A stretch of DNA of 64,000 nucleotides from Ophioderma brevispina (GCA_023653785.1 JAMKCH010005417.1:212728-276727), one strand, 5' to 3'. Shown: positions 1 through 11,475, counted from the stretch's first letter. The notes: generated by a model not told the origin, from the sequence alone. A program made the numbers and translations.

Positions 1-291
1 CAATCAATTATAATATTAAGCCATTAAACCTTAATTGTACCCAATTAGTTATCTTACACGAACACATTCCTTATCATGTAAAAGAATCTGAGGTTGTATC
101 CGACTACCAGGCCGCCGTTTGCGGGGACAAAACGGATTTACAAACTTTGGTTAACTAACTAACCAAATGAACTGTGTCTATTTGCTAACTTACGTCACCA
201 ATCTGCGAAACCGTCTTTTTGCCCAGAAAGTAATCACCACGGCTATACACCTCACAGGAGATATCCCTAATGCTCTCGGTCAGACGTTCAT
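1..291. other. 3' flank of the Ig-like gene
   Basis: The sequence downstream of the TAA at 292-294 on the minus strand is presumably 3' UTR and flank. No clear AATAAA signal was found in these bases, so the poly(A) site may lie outside the window. Confidence 0.3.
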
Positions 292-3200
292 TTAAAGTGG
301 ACCGCCATCTTTGCTTAACGGGGCTTCAAAAGTGTTAGTCTCTGGTGCAAGCTCTCTTTGTGCCACACTGCATACAAAGCTATCTCCGGTATGTGAAAAT
401 CGTTGGCAATGTTCATACTGAGTGGTGCCTATAGGTGGGTCTCCAAGATCTATAATCAAGAAAAGGGAAGTGTATTAATGGTTTGATTTGTTTTTATTTG
501 ATTTGATGTGTTTTTGGGACAATGTCATGGATAACCCATGAAAGCCTCTATCAAGAAGCTTACAGGCTTCAAGCTGACAAAGCTTCTTGTAGAGGCTTTT
601 TTGGGGTTATCAAGTTTCCATTAATGACTAATTAGCATGAAAATGGATTGGGACAGACAGTGGCATAAATAGAAACAATGAGTTACAATATGCTATCACA
701 GGGACACAGTTCAGTTGGGTTGTACTTGTACAATACAATGCATGAACTGACCCTGTGTGTTCTGGGTATCATATACTATACCCAAAACCCAGGGGGATTT
801 TTCTAATTACATTAGTGAATGAAAGCTATGAAATTGTGCCAAAGGCCATATTGAGATTTTACAGCTCATAGTGAGAGGTTTGGCACCAAGGAGTGAGGAC
901 ATAGAATGGCACCTCAACACTCAACGTCTTAAAAATTGCGTGCATAGCGTGAAAAAAAATTGGACAAAAATACCACTAATTGGGAATGATTGGAGTTGAA
1001 TTGCATCCAAAAACAATCATTAATGACATAATATGTTGAAGTGTTACGTTACTTAGTTATTCAACAAATTGGTTTTAAGTCCTGAGTGTTTTTTTTAAAT
1101 GGTTTAAGTCTAAAAACTTTTTTTCCAGTCAAAATTTTAATTGAAAACCAAATTCACTACTTAGAAGTAAGTGAAAACACAAGGGCAAATCAGAAATCAG
1201 TGGTGCGGGGTTTTTTTTCAGGAAACAATACAGCGTTCAACGAATGCATGAGCCTTCTGCGTCACATGGATGGGACAATTAAAGGTCACATGATGTCACC
1301 AAGGTCAATGAGGTCACCATACCACGCTACCTAAGGGCCATTTATCCAAGTGCCATGAAGATTGATCGACATACATGTGTACACACAAATTGATAATTAG
1401 GACTATTTGAGGAATGACCTCTAGATGACCTTTGACCCCACTCATGAGAGGGGTAACTGTGGGGTACCACCCAAGGACCAATACATGCAAGTGGCATGAA
1501 AATATGTGCATGTATTTTTTGTACAAAAGTTATGACAAGTTTTATGACCATTCAGTATAAATACTGAATTCCAGAGGCAACAAGAGGGGGCAAGAGGGAA
1601 CTTCTCCCGCCCTTGTGGGGAATCTCCCCCTTCCCCCGGTGGAATTAGTGATTTTCTGCACGCGCACCAATTTACAGTGAAAACAACATACGCCTATGCT
1701 ATCTCCCCCCCCCAAAAAAAATATATGTCCCCCTTCTTAATGTACTCTATCTCTTTTCTATCTCAAAATGAGGTGGGATAAAAAGCACAGTGAAGAGAAG
1801 GGAATGTATTTTAAAAAGGGTCTTGACATCTGGATCTGGATTAATTTAAGCTCCAGTAAAGCGGGTTCCCGCATCACACTAGAGGACTCTGGTACCTAGA
1901 GCGATGAGTGCAGGTAACAGACCCGGGATGATCCCCTACTCTTTTCGACGAGGTCTGCAACTTTTTACGTGTTCAGGATTGATTCCACTGACACACGGGA
2001 CCAACAGTTTTACATGACTCTCCGAACCATGAGGCGCCGGGCACCCATTGCATATACCTGCACATTCTACGCAATGGGTGGGAGCGAGGAGAAATTCCAT
2101 AATCACTCTTATGCAATTATGCAATTTCCGACCTTATAGGAACTATTTGAGTATGACCAAGAAGCCCCGACTCTCGCGGGGCTCAAACCAGGGCTGCTCG
2201 GTCGATGTTATACCCTGCCGATGGTTCAGCGCCTTAGACCGCTCGGCCACCTCGTTCATCATGATGAACAGAGGTGGTTTATATTTTTAACATTTTTGTT
2301 TCCAATCCTACGTCTTTATTGACACAAGCTAAGTTGCCTGTAAGCATGATCCAACTTGAAAAGACAACTCATAGGACACATACCTATCGGCAGAGGTTCT
2401 ATGACAAAGTTGACGATGCTTCTGCTCTTGGACAGTTGCAGCCATCCGTGCAACCAAGCCTTCAGCGCATTGCCAGACATGTCATACTCTCGCAGCTGTC
2501 GGATGGTTAGTCTCAGGCCACCTGGCGACAGTTCCATGTTCCTTGGCAGATGTCCTGTATCATTGAGGTTGACCAACATGGAGGGTCTCTGGTGAATCTT
2601 GAGTTTACGATACCAGGAGATGTGGAAGGGTACCTCCAGATCTAGACCCGATAATACAATCTGTTTGAGAGATTCAAAAAGTAGTTAGATTTGGGTTGGA
2701 ATTTTGGTAATGAAATGGAACACAATAAAAACATTACTCAAAAATTATGTTGAGTGAAAAGGACACAACATGACAAGTGAAGCAAAATCTTATTCAAAGT
2801 TTAATAAAACTTGTGCAATTACAGTATTTTACTCAACCTTGAGAAAGATTTTACTCATCTTGTGTTGTTGTTATATTCCATCTTCCTTTTACTCAAGATT
2901 AAATATTATTATTTATATCAGGCTTCCGAGTGGTGCAAAGAAATCTTTGTATTGTACAGTTTGGGTAAAAGTCCCCGGATGCAATTCTTTTTAATATTGT
3001 ATCGCATCCGGGCATTTTTAGCGAGAACATTATTGAAACACTGTCGTTCAGACTCAGACTGGGGTGTTTGATCATGTTAAGGACTTGCCAGTTGGACTAC
3101 AACAATGTCTTGAATGTCAATGCAAGGTTTGGTTTGCGTGAGCCTGATATTTAAATAATAATAATAATATTGAATGGCTTTTTTTTGTATGATACAAGAA

Positions 3201-6200
3201 TATATTGCACTCGCTAGAAAAATATTGTACGAGTCGAAGACGAGTACAATATTTTTCTAGCTCGTGCAATATATTCTTGTATCATACTCAAAGCCATTCA
3301 AAATTATATAAATATAGATGTGGTATGTGAATCAGTACAAATGCAAATGTAAAAGGGATGGAACAGGAGGAAGGAAAACATAGGGAAAGGAGGAAGGTGT
3401 AAATTTTTGGGGAAAAGCCAAATTTTTGGGAGGGCAAAATAATTACAAACTTTGGAGATTTTAAAACAAAATTTGGATAATAAAATTAAAATAAAATTTT
3501 GCCCAAATTTGGTGATTTTTTGCCAAAAAAATCATATTTTTTGTTTTCTGGCTGGGGGGGGGGCTTTATATAATTGTGCACAACACTAATGTAAAAAAAT
3601 ATCAAAGTGTAAGCACACATGTTACTCCTAATTATGATCAAACCAAGACTTTCCGTAGCATAAAAAAGGTTCCTGACAAATAAAACCCTAAAAAAAAAAA
3701 CACAATTCAATATACTCCATTTACCTTCTTTGAGTCAGTGTTGTCAACGCGTTCACACAGCTGTTTTGCGTGTATTTTTCGCACCGTCTTTATACGCGCT
3801 CGTGCTTACGTCAGCGATTTGAATCAACGCTCGCAATTTAATTCTACAACTATTGCATTACATACTGACGTCACTGACTCGAGGAAGATGAAAGCACTAT
3901 AAAAGCACCACCAATATGATATGTCAGGAATTTCATAACTACCGTATTGTTCCTAATTAACGCCCCGGGAGCAGTGCATTTTTCAAAAGAGGGGGCGTTT
4001 ATTACAGTAAAAAATGGAAAGTCAAAAATCCCCGCAAAAATCACCTTACACAGTTTATAAAAGATTACTGGGAATCCAGAAGTCATTATACACATGAAAT
4101 CCACGAACAGCACTTTGTACTTTGTAGAAAGCATTGATGACAACCGCGATTATGATACGGATTACGACAGTCCTGGCCATTAAATCATGCGATTTAGGTA
4201 AGATGAACTCATTTTCTTAAATTGTTTTATTAAAAATCGTAGGGGGGGGGAGTTTATTAGAGCAGGGGCATTTATTAGGAACAACACAGTATGTACATTC
4301 TTAAACAGCTTCACTTGGTTCATCAGAGTCTAGCATACTTACAATGTCATCATAGTTTAGATCTTAGTTAAAATGAACTTTTCCTGTTTTGCAATTATAA
4401 CTTTTTGGTGAAGAAAAAAGTATAAATTATGCAACAAAATATCTAAACAGAAAACCTGTATCAGTTTGTATTTACCCTTAGATCTACTCTGTCGCCCACA
4501 CTGCGCTGTAGGTAGCAAGTACTGGATTCATCTATGTATACCTCACACAGGTCATCTTGATTGGCGATATGCAGGCCTAGCCCTGTAGAGGCAAAGGTGG
4601 ACAAAGACAGTAGCTTGGTGAATTATAGCATTGGATAAATTTATGTCTGTGAGGGAGGTTAAAGGTATGTGGATGGTATGGATAGGTATGATCAGTGGAT
4701 TAGGATGTGGTGCTGAATAACCATGAACATTCATGATTTTTCAAACGCCTCCTTAGCAAGGATTTTTAATCAAATTTACCTTTCCTTTTCAAAACTGACA
4801 AAAGACACTTTTTTGTAATTTTCAAGAAATGGATTACTTTTAATATTATTATATCATCATCATTGACATTTAATAAAATATTGTAAATATTTGTCAGGGG
4901 TTATCTTATAATCATTTTCTAAAATTAATGACGACGACACCGACGCCGAGGAAGAGGAGGATGGTGATGATGATGATGATCATGATGATGATGATGACCA
5001 TGATGATGATGATGATTCATTTTTATTTTTTCAGGAAAACAACCTGATTTGGGGCATTTACAAAGTTTTTGTTTAACCCCTGGGGTTGCCCATTTGTATG
5101 CCAATCCCTGTTTTCCTTGCAAAGCCCGATGGGAGAGCAATCAGAGCTCATCTGGCTGCACACCAGAAGTTTGTTAATTAATGTCAATGTTGATTTAATC
5201 TAGGTCTCTTAATTTTAAAATTCAAGTTTCTTGTAAGTTTCTTAAGAACATTTAAAAATTTCTTAAGAAAATTTACAAATTAAAATGTCAAGTTTGACCC
5301 CATTCCAAAAGGTGAGGAGAGAGAGGGCTACCAGAATCTGATATATTTTTGCAGCCTTATGAATGGAATCAGGCCCGTAACCAGTGGCATAACCAGTGTG
5401 TGTGTCTGGAGGGGGGGAGGGCCCCACTCAGAAGCCTTGCCCCCCAACAGCCCCCCAAATAAACTGACCCTTTGTACAGTGTCTATGGAGAAGGACCCAA
5501 ATTCGCCCTCAGAAAATGCATCCGCACCCCTTCTGCCCCACCCCATTTGCAAAGGTCTCGTTACACCACTGCCCGTAACCAGGACTAATTTTAGGGAAGG
5601 ACTTTTCCCAAAATTGCAAAGGAGGGAGGGGTGAATTTGTCTAAAGTGGATTCACTCCACCCTTTTTAGGGAAATCCTAATTTTTGGCTTGCTCCACTTG
5701 CAAAATCAAAGATTTAGCCCTTTATTCACTCTTTTTAGGGGTTTGGGGCTTTTTTGGAATTGGGGGCGGGGATCCACTCCCACTGCCCCTTCCCTGGTTA
5801 AATGGACCTGAATGGAATACTCTCATCTGTCGAGTATGTTTGTCAAAGTGATGCATTTTCATATTTAAAATTAGTCAAGTAGTTGAAGGACCCACATGAC
5901 CATAAGACATGATTGCCGCAGTTCGCACAAGGTTTCTGGGATTTTTTTGTTTCATTTATTGACATTATGCACTTTACCCAGGCTTTACTTTACACTCTGT
6001 GGAACTAGAGAACATTACTACCCATTTGACATTATTTCGTCCTATATATCTTATATTAGGATATTTGCTGGATTTCTCTGAACAAACAATCGCGGCAATT
6101 TTGGGTTTTAGGTTTTAAACTATTTCCCATATGACCCTAAACCCAGAATTACCGCAACTAAAAGTCGGCAAAATTGAAGTGGTGACTTGCCGTGTCCAGA

Positions 6201-6410
6201 GCAAGCGACTAAACCTGAAATCGGCCAACAGTAACAATATCAAAACTCTAAGTTATAATACATACGGGACAAAATACTAAAACAAATACCTAAAAACACT
6301 TAAAACATGATTTGATCTACTCTGATACTATTTTACTTACTTGGTGCATGGACCAATGGAATACAACTACAGATGAAAGCAGCGATAAACACGACCACGG
6401 AAGCTGACAT
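292..6410 (-). CDS. Secreted protein with cysteine-less Ig-like core, four exons, complete
   Basis: Four minus-strand exons join in frame: 6410-6341 (ATG, 23 codons plus 1 nt), 4582-4476, 2660-2384 and 449-292 (TAA). Every border is GT-AG: donors CACCAA|gtaagt, CTAAGG|gtaaat and CGATAG|gtatgt; acceptors tgcctctacag, tctcaaacag and ttgattatag. Phases match at all three junctions (1/2, 0/0, 1/2). The product is about 203 residues. It opens with a signal peptide, MSASVVVFIAAFICSCIPLVHA. Exon 3 looks like an Ig-like beta-sandwich: a C-strand-like HISWYRKL, and an E-F-like stretch, LRLTIRQLREYDMSG. The canonical B- and F-strand cysteines are absent. Four cysteines lie outside the core (two in exon 2, two in exon 4), so the disulfide plan would be unusual. 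There is one NDT glycosylation sequon. The Ig assignment is inference from the pattern; I do not recognise the family. The last exon could instead splice on, although no good donor is visible. Confidence 0.75.
529..608. repeat. Imperfect hairpin in intron 3
   Basis: The arms (ataacccatgaaagcctc, atcaagaagctt) are matched by their reverse complements about 30 bases later (aagcttcttgtagaggc, ggggttat). It is a short snap-back structure, probably MITE-derived. Confidence 0.6.
678..890 (+). repeat. Dispersed repeat, copy 1 (pair at 40040-40315)
   Basis: Long stretches, such as cacagttcagttgggttg, gggtatcatata and gagttacaatatgct, recur on the opposite strand at 40040-40315. The two copies are colinear and diverged by small indels. 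No coding role is evident. It lies in intron 3 of the Ig-like gene. Confidence 0.65.
1250..1560. repeat. Repeat-like segment rich in TGACCT half-sites
   Basis: Contains gtcacatgatg, gaggtcacc and a DR1-type tgacctttgacccc at 1426-1439. Related wording (catgacctttgac, ggtccaat) recurs at 26640-26900, suggesting one dispersed family. Confidence 0.45.
1880..2266 (-). repeat. tRNA-derived SINE (Leu/Ser-type head)
   Basis: On the minus strand the head reads gaggtggccgagcggtctaa (A box near 2229-2249), followed by ggtttgagccc (B box, 2178-2189) with a long variable-arm region. This is characteristic of type II tRNAs. The anticodon stem does not pair, so this is not a working tRNA. The body carries the core GAAAAGAGTAGGGG (about 1930-1945), which a second SINE at 42829-43266 shares. 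Family assignment (for example a Deu-type SINE) needs a database comparison. Confidence 0.6.
3171..3300. mobile_element. Near-perfect palindromic MITE
   Basis: The arms run from tgaatggctt to aagccattca with about 60 paired bases each, including tgtatgatacaagaatatat and its complement and ctagaaaaatattgtac and its complement. The loop is only about 10 nt. It sits in intron 2 of the Ig-like gene, next to an (ATA)n run. Confidence 0.8.
3715..3895. mobile_element. MITE with CRE-bearing TIRs, copy 1
   Basis: Ends are ccttctttgagtcagtg and cactgactcgaggaag (inverted). The interior is shared with copies at 8222-8402 and 15630-15812: caacgcgttcacacag, ttttgcgtg, ctttatacgcgc and aatcaacgc. The right TIR contains a perfect CRE palindrome, TGACGTCA (3866-3873). 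Confidence 0.8.
3943..4291. mobile_element. MITE with TACCGTRTTGTTCC ends, short copy
   Basis: The left end is taccgtattgttcctaatta and the right end, inverted, is tactgtgttgttcctaataa. The TA at each border suits a Tc1/mariner-like TA duplication (inference). The longer copy at 61602-62274 shares both ends plus internal blocks (agcattgatgacaac, ggccattaaatcatg). This copy lacks about 320 bp of the interior. Confidence 0.8.
4959..5017. repeat. (GAT)n microsatellite
   Basis: Interrupted tandem gat/atg triplets in intron 1 of the Ig-like gene. On the minus strand they read as a run of histidines, which should not be taken as a protein. Confidence 0.9.
5382..5571. mobile_element. hAT-type MITE, CAGTGGCATAAC family, copy 1
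   Basis: The 190-bp element has CAGTGGCATAAC and GTTACACCACTG ends and is flanked by a perfect 8-bp duplication, cccgtaac (5374-5381 and 5572-5579). CAGTG ends with 8-bp duplications are typical of hAT elements. The interior matches 18531-18708, including ccccaaataaactgacc and tatggagaaggacccaaatt. It lies within intron 1. Confidence 0.9.
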
Positions 6411-6414
6411 TCCT

Positions 6415-6760
6415 TTGGAAGACGACGCAGTCTGCGGTGATATCCCCGATGTTACGTGTTGTTATCATTTTATGACGGAGTTATGATCCATTGGTTCAAA
6501 TTACGTTTATTTTTTATTAAAAACTCATTAAAATCTGAAGTTATCTGTAGCTGCCCTACCGGCATGTTCCATTCAACTAACGCATTTTGTGTAAATACGC
6601 GTCTCATAAAACGATATGTACGCGGCGCGCTTAGGTTTACTATCACGCGCACGGCGCAGCGCCCGACGCAAAGGCCAAACAACGAGCTGTATTGCGTGTG
6701 ATTAACGCGGTAACGTGTGATGCGCGTGTGACGACTTGTGGGAAATAAAATGTCACCCGT
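6415..6760 (-). promoter_or_regulatory. CpG-dense presumptive promoter region upstream of the Ig-like gene
   Basis: The DNA just upstream of the ATG at 6410 is much richer in CG and GCGC than the surrounding AT-rich sequence, especially at 6595-6735 (for example tacgcggcgcgc). This suits a promoter of a minus-strand gene, but no TATA box or initiator was convincingly identified, and CpG-rich repeats occur elsewhere in the window. Confidence 0.3.
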
Positions 6761-7115
6761 GTGAGAAGATTGGTCGAAAAAAATCGTTTTAATGATAATT
6801 TTGAATGAAAAAAAAATGTATACACGTAGGCCTCAGCTTTAAAAATGAGAATAAAAAAAATAAAGCATGACAAAATTTGGAATTGATATGTCTGGGGACA
6901 TGACCATGGGTAGCCTAAAACGTCTTTTGCTAACTAACAAATTTTAACTTACATCGTTGTCACGCGCTATGAACGGCGAATACCAGCGAAAAATTGAATA
7001 AGGTGAAAAGAACTTTTATAGCCCCCAAAAGTAGTAAAAAAATTAACTTTCATAATTTCGGGCCAAGATCTCATATAAGTGTTTGCGTGTAAACAATGTA
7101 TGTAAACAAAATACT

Positions 7116-7155
7116 GCAAATTTTACAGTATTGGCAGCCATTCTCCCAACAAATT
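7116..7155. repeat. Fragment related to the 12.85-kb TTTACAG element
   Basis: The segment aaattttacagtattggcag, followed by ccattctcccaacaaatta, resembles cagcaaatctggcaatggcag with catattctcaacaaaatc at 12848-12888, so both derive from one repeat family. Confidence 0.45.
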
Positions 7156-7189
7156 ACCCGAACTTAAAAATTAATTTAATCATTAAACC

Positions 7190-7600
7190 ATCACCCCGAT
7201 AAACTATGTTTATCGAGATAAGCATATTTTTCTTTTGATAAACGTAGTTTTTCTTTTGAAAAACAGTTTATCAAGAAAAAAACATCAAATTGATAGATAT
7301 AGTTTCGAAAACTTCGTTTATCTAGATGAACTTAGTTTATCTAGAAAAACAGTTTATCTAGAAAAACTGTTTATTAAGAGAAAAAGAAAAACCGCATTTA
7401 TCTAGAAAAAAACTTAGTTTATAAAGAGAGAAAAACTATGTTTATCTAGAAAAACATAGTTTTATCAAGATAGATAAAACTATGTTTATCTATAGGAAAA
7501 CTTAGTTTTCATTTGATAAACTAAGTTCATCTAGATAAACATAGTTTTTCTCTCTCTGATAAACTAAATTTTTCTATAGATAAACATAGTGATCGGCAAA
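7190..7600. repeat. Palindrome cluster built on GATAAAC/GTTTATC
   Basis: About 400 bp consist almost wholly of gtttatc, gataaac, tagttttt and ctagaaaaac in both orientations. Nested hairpins could form at many spots (for example aaactatgtttatctag and ctagataaacatag). It is either a foldback-transposon core or a satellite-like array. No ORF is present. Confidence 0.6.
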
Positions 7601-8221
7601 AAGTGATCGATATATCGCTACCGCAACGCCAAAATAAAGAACGGACCAGTAGTAGGCCTATATCCACAAATATCAACCAACTTTTTCCGGGTCATACTTC
7701 ACTGCAATGGTTGAACTGCAGAAACAGTTTCACAGTAACAGAGAACACATAGGGAGGACTCCAAAATTATCACAAATTGTCACAAAAGTAATTCGATACC
7801 ACATTTGAAGATGTTTTTTTGCTGACGGCTGACCGCGGTACGGGCCCGGGGACCTCGCGGGAGGGAGTGTAATCTGTGGGCGAACCCCTTCCCTCCCAAA
7901 AGAGATTGTTCGGCAATAAATAAGCTTTTGTTTCGCCCAAATATGTGTATGACTCAAAGTATAAGACTCCCATACGATAATGTGATAAACAAAAATAGTC
8001 CAATGATTGTAATGTTTATATTTATTTGTTCTTATTATTAATTCCCCTTGTAATATTGTTTCTTTGATTTTTCGGATTTTGTGTCGCCTCAATAGAGTAC
8101 ATTATAAAAAAAACATACAGAAAATACACCGGATAAAATATGCCGACGTGAATTCACCAAAAAAGGGCCATCACAGATGAAATCCATAACATTGGAGGTT
8201 GCAGTGCAATATTTATTTTAT
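7601..8221. other. No supported gene; one open frame, 7730-8092 (-)
   Basis: A 120-codon open frame on the minus strand has low-information composition, no splice context and no recognisable domain. I do not regard it as a gene. Confidence 0.3.
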
Positions 8222-8402
8222 CTCCTCGAGCCAGTGACGTCAACGCGTTAAGGACAGATGTTTTGCGTACACGTGCAATTTTCCAAAAGCCTTTATACAC
8301 GCGCGTCGATGCCAGCGATTTAAATCAACGCCCGCGATTTAATGATGCGACCACTGAATACACATTGACGTCACTGCTCGAGGAGGAAGGAAAGCACTAT
8401 AG
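8222..8402. mobile_element. MITE with CRE-bearing TIRs, copy 2
   Basis: Ends are tctcctcgagccagtgacgt and acgtcactgctcgaggagga. Both TIRs carry the perfect palindrome TGACGTCA (8235-8242 and 8366-8373). The interior is colinear with copies 1 and 3 (gttttgcgt, gcctttatacacgcgcg, aaatcaacgc). Confidence 0.85.
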
Positions 8403-8565
8403 ACCGTATTCAATTATAGCCAGCCATGTTGGGGGACAAGATAGACGCATCCCGTACTACAATACATTCACCTGGTATATGATCCCTGTGCAATCGCTAA
8501 CATGGATCGATTGACAACTTTAAAGGTCCATGGACACCGCTGAGTAGACATTTCTTAATTTCTTA

Positions 8566-8827
8566 CATTTCGGTACCTCAAACAGTACCTGATCATAATC
8601 GCGAACAAGATTTTTAAAATGAACATCGGGAAAGTGTTAAATTTCCAGGATAATATACCCCCACTGACAGGGCCTTCTCCTGTTTCCTCGCGAACGCCTG
8701 TATCAAGATGCTGGAGTTGGTTTTGACCCGTTAATGACGTCAGAGTGAACCAGTTGTAACAAAGCCTCACATCGTGACACGTGCATAACACTAACAGCAG
8801 ACCCAATAGGACATCGACACGATGCAT
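8566..8827 (-). CDS. Possible signal-peptide first exon, unrecognised
   Basis: A minus-strand open frame is read best from the second methionine at 8827. It begins MHRVDVLLGLLLVLCTCHD, a plausible signal peptide, and continues to a second hydrophobic stretch, MFILKILFAIMIRYCL. A donor-like CGAAAT|gtaaga lies near 8566. No matching downstream exon was found before the Ig-like gene starts at 6410, so it may be a chance frame or a broken gene. No family was recognised. Confidence 0.3.
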
Positions 8828-9358
8828 GACTTCATGACACATGGCATGACGAGAAAAAACCGTTGATCTATAGCTTATTACTATTCATTATTAAACAATT
8901 ATTAAATCAAATTCAAATTTCGAAATTTACTGTGTGAAACACCGGGGCGACGAAGTATGGTCTTGTTATTAAGCGGACGAACAAACCCACTCCAGGTATA
9001 TCTCCTTGTCGGTTTCTTTGGTCTGAGAACCTTGATTAAACGCCTATTCTGTCTGATTCTCCTTGTCGGACGTAGCCGTGGTGGCATGCCGTAGACAATA
9101 CAGAGGCATTATATCGTAATTTGAAGGCACCAAATCAAGAAAAATTAATGCCATAATTATGATACAACACGTAAGACGACGCATACCGCGAGAAGTGAAC
9201 TGTGTACGTATGCAAGAAACTGGTCCACGCGCACGTCCCTTTCCCCTATGACGATCATGACATGCGACGTATCGCACCATCACACAAATATGTTACTCAT
9301 CGGACGTCATACGCGGGTAATCGCTGCCAGCGCGATATCACTTTCGTTTTGGGAATTA
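8828..9358. other. Unassigned sequence, no supported gene
   Basis: Short open frames on the minus strand lack splice support or recognisable motifs. Moderately CpG-containing patches lie at 8940-9080 and 9180-9300. Confidence 0.3.
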
Positions 9359-9550
9359 GAGAATAAGATGAGATTTTTATTTTGCCTATCCACCACCGTG
9401 CCATAATGGATGGGCATGGCCAATATTTGAGTAAGTGGATGTCTGCAACAACAGCCGAGCATCCACAATCCCGACCATTAAAATATTGGGCCCTGCCCAT
9501 CCATTAGCACGGTGGTGGATAGGCAAAACAAATCTCAATCTTTTATTCTC
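9359..9550. mobile_element. Snap-back MITE, ~70-bp TIRs
   Basis: The 192-bp element folds back along nearly its whole length: ttttgcctatccaccaccgt and gccataatggatgggc pair with gcccatccattagcac and ggtggtggataggcaaaa. The outer arms gagaataagatgagat pair with atctcaatcttttattctc. A solo end fragment (ctcataatggatgggc) lies near 10045. Confidence 0.85.
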
Positions 9551-10111
9551 ATTTTATTTTAGTTTCTTCATGTTTGCTCACTTTAAACGTTAAAATTACA
9601 ATAAAGTTGAGCAATCATCAATGCTACAAATCCCGTTTTTGAAAATGAATCAAACCATGCTGCGTGCGCGTAATACCCAAACGCGCACGCTGGGCGTAAT
9701 AGCTACAACGCAGCACAAGTACGCGGACTGACGTGCATATTTTTAACTTGGAGAATATCAATTAAATTTACTCTCACAGAATATTTCATTCTTTCCAAAT
9801 GTCTTCGTATGTATAGCCTAGGGTCAAAAGTGTAGAAGTTTTCAGATAGAATATTAGCCTAATCTGTCGTTTTTTATTCATCAGCTGTACAATTTTAGAC
9901 AAAGACCAAAGACAAAATAGTCGGTTGTTTTAGTTAAACTTGTTCTGAAATGTAGCGAGCAGTCAGGCGGCACAACTTGCGACATAACAATTTTCTCTCC
10001 TCGTATGTGAGCGCGGCGGACGTCGCCCCGCCCATGCCCCACCGGCTCATAATGGATGGGCTGAGAAAAAGTGATAACCCCTCATTTCGCGTTTATCATT
10101 AAGACACTCTC
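9551..10111. other. Unassigned sequence with CpG-rich patches
   Basis: No gene supported. Short GCGC-rich patches at 9660-9740 and 10005-10045 and the MITE-end fragment noted at 9359-9550 are the only structure seen. Confidence 0.3.
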
Positions 10112-10556
10112 CCCACTGAATAAGAATTTCCCTTTGAAAGCTTGTCCCAACCATGATATTTGCCCAATTTTTATCAAATATACGGTTTCCCATATTGCTT
10201 CATGTAAATTTTACATTGATAACACATACATCTAATGATGAAACCATTTTTGGGTGGTTTTTATAAGTCTGTTTAAAGACATGTCCAGACCTTTAATGTA
10301 TTGTAGTCAAATTCTCAGCTCTATGATTGTAGTCCTGGAATGTATGCATCGTGTCCACCACTGTCGGTGGCTGACGTCATATTGAATAAAATACGGTCAA
10401 TACCCTATGGAAGGACACTGGAATTCTAACGGTTTTTGATCGTTGCCATCCATACTGGGGATGGTTTTATCTGCAAAGCACAATGCCACGATCAAATGAG
10501 AGATCATTATCAAGAAGAACGGTCGAAACGAACATTCCGTATTCTTATTCAGTGGG
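10112..10556. mobile_element. Possible TIR element, CCCACTGAATAAGAAT ends
   Basis: cccactgaataagaat at the left recurs inverted as attcttattcagtggg at the right, 445 bp apart. No clear target duplication. The interior shows no coding frame. Confidence 0.5.
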
Positions 10557-11078
10557 CTGTTTATCATTTAACCGAAATTTGATGGATTAGGTCAAAGCTC
10601 CTTCCATCCAATACTGGGTAATAGATGGATAATGCGTGCAGCAATTACGCTGTGTAGTTGAATAAATGACCTGCAAACGGCGCGTTTTATACTGCGTCGT
10701 GCATTTCGCGTTGGTACGCAAATGCAATTTTACGCAACAGTGACGATCACCGCGCGATGACTTTGGTTTCCTTTGGATTGAACCTTTGTTTTTGTAGAGT
10801 GTGCCATTTATTTACATGTAGACTCCCAAAGAACTGATATTACAGAATATTTTTGACACCTCATTAATTGTCGATAAAAAGCAAAAATTGCCACACTTCT
10901 AAATAAGCAATGAGACTACGATGCGATTTTTTTTGTTTTTTGGGCCATCTTAAGATGGTCAAAACAAAAAATCCATCTTTAAATCTCTAAATTACACGCA
11001 GGCTGGGCGTCATGCATTTGCGTAAACTCGTAAGGACGCGTCGCGTCCATCATTTACCGCGTTGCTGGGGATTTGCGG
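10557..11078. other. Unassigned sequence; small palindrome at 10926-10975
   Basis: The only structure seen is ttttgttttttgggccatct, which pairs with agatggtcaaaacaaaaaat. No supported gene. Confidence 0.3.
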
Positions 11079-11475
11079 TGGCCGATAAACCGATCACTTT
11101 CATGCCGCAACACCGCAATGTTACCGCACATTCAAAATTACTGACTGCGAATACTGCATGCGATACAAATCCTGCGAAGATCGAGCATATTAAAGTATGA
11201 ACGGAGAACCTTCCGTCATACTTTCACCACAAGCATCGCAAATCTAGTTAATGAATTTAACTTTATTGCGGTAACGTCACATGCAGTATTTATGGATAGA
11301 ACATAGACCGCAATTCTGGCAACACCGCAAGTCACATGCGGCAAAGGGTGCAGTGACAGCTCTGTGTGCCGTAAAATGGCAAGTCACACCCAGCTTAAAG
11401 TAACCACTGGAACTGGAACGAATATAAAATGAATTAAACTTTATTGCGGTACCACCGTGATGCAAAATTTTGGGA
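11079..11475. repeat. Tandem ~178-bp repeat, about two copies
   Basis: tgaatttaactttattgcgg (11252) recurs as tgaattaaactttattgcgg (11430), and caacaccgca blocks recur at 11109 and 11319. The units are diverged. Confidence 0.55.

Noticed and set aside
2165..2256. Functional tRNA-Leu/Ser gene
   Set aside because: A and B boxes are present, but the anticodon stem does not pair and no acceptor stem closes; it is a SINE head.
4925..5140. Open frame with a polyhistidine run
   Set aside because: The histidines come from the GAT microsatellite within intron 1 of the Ig-like gene.
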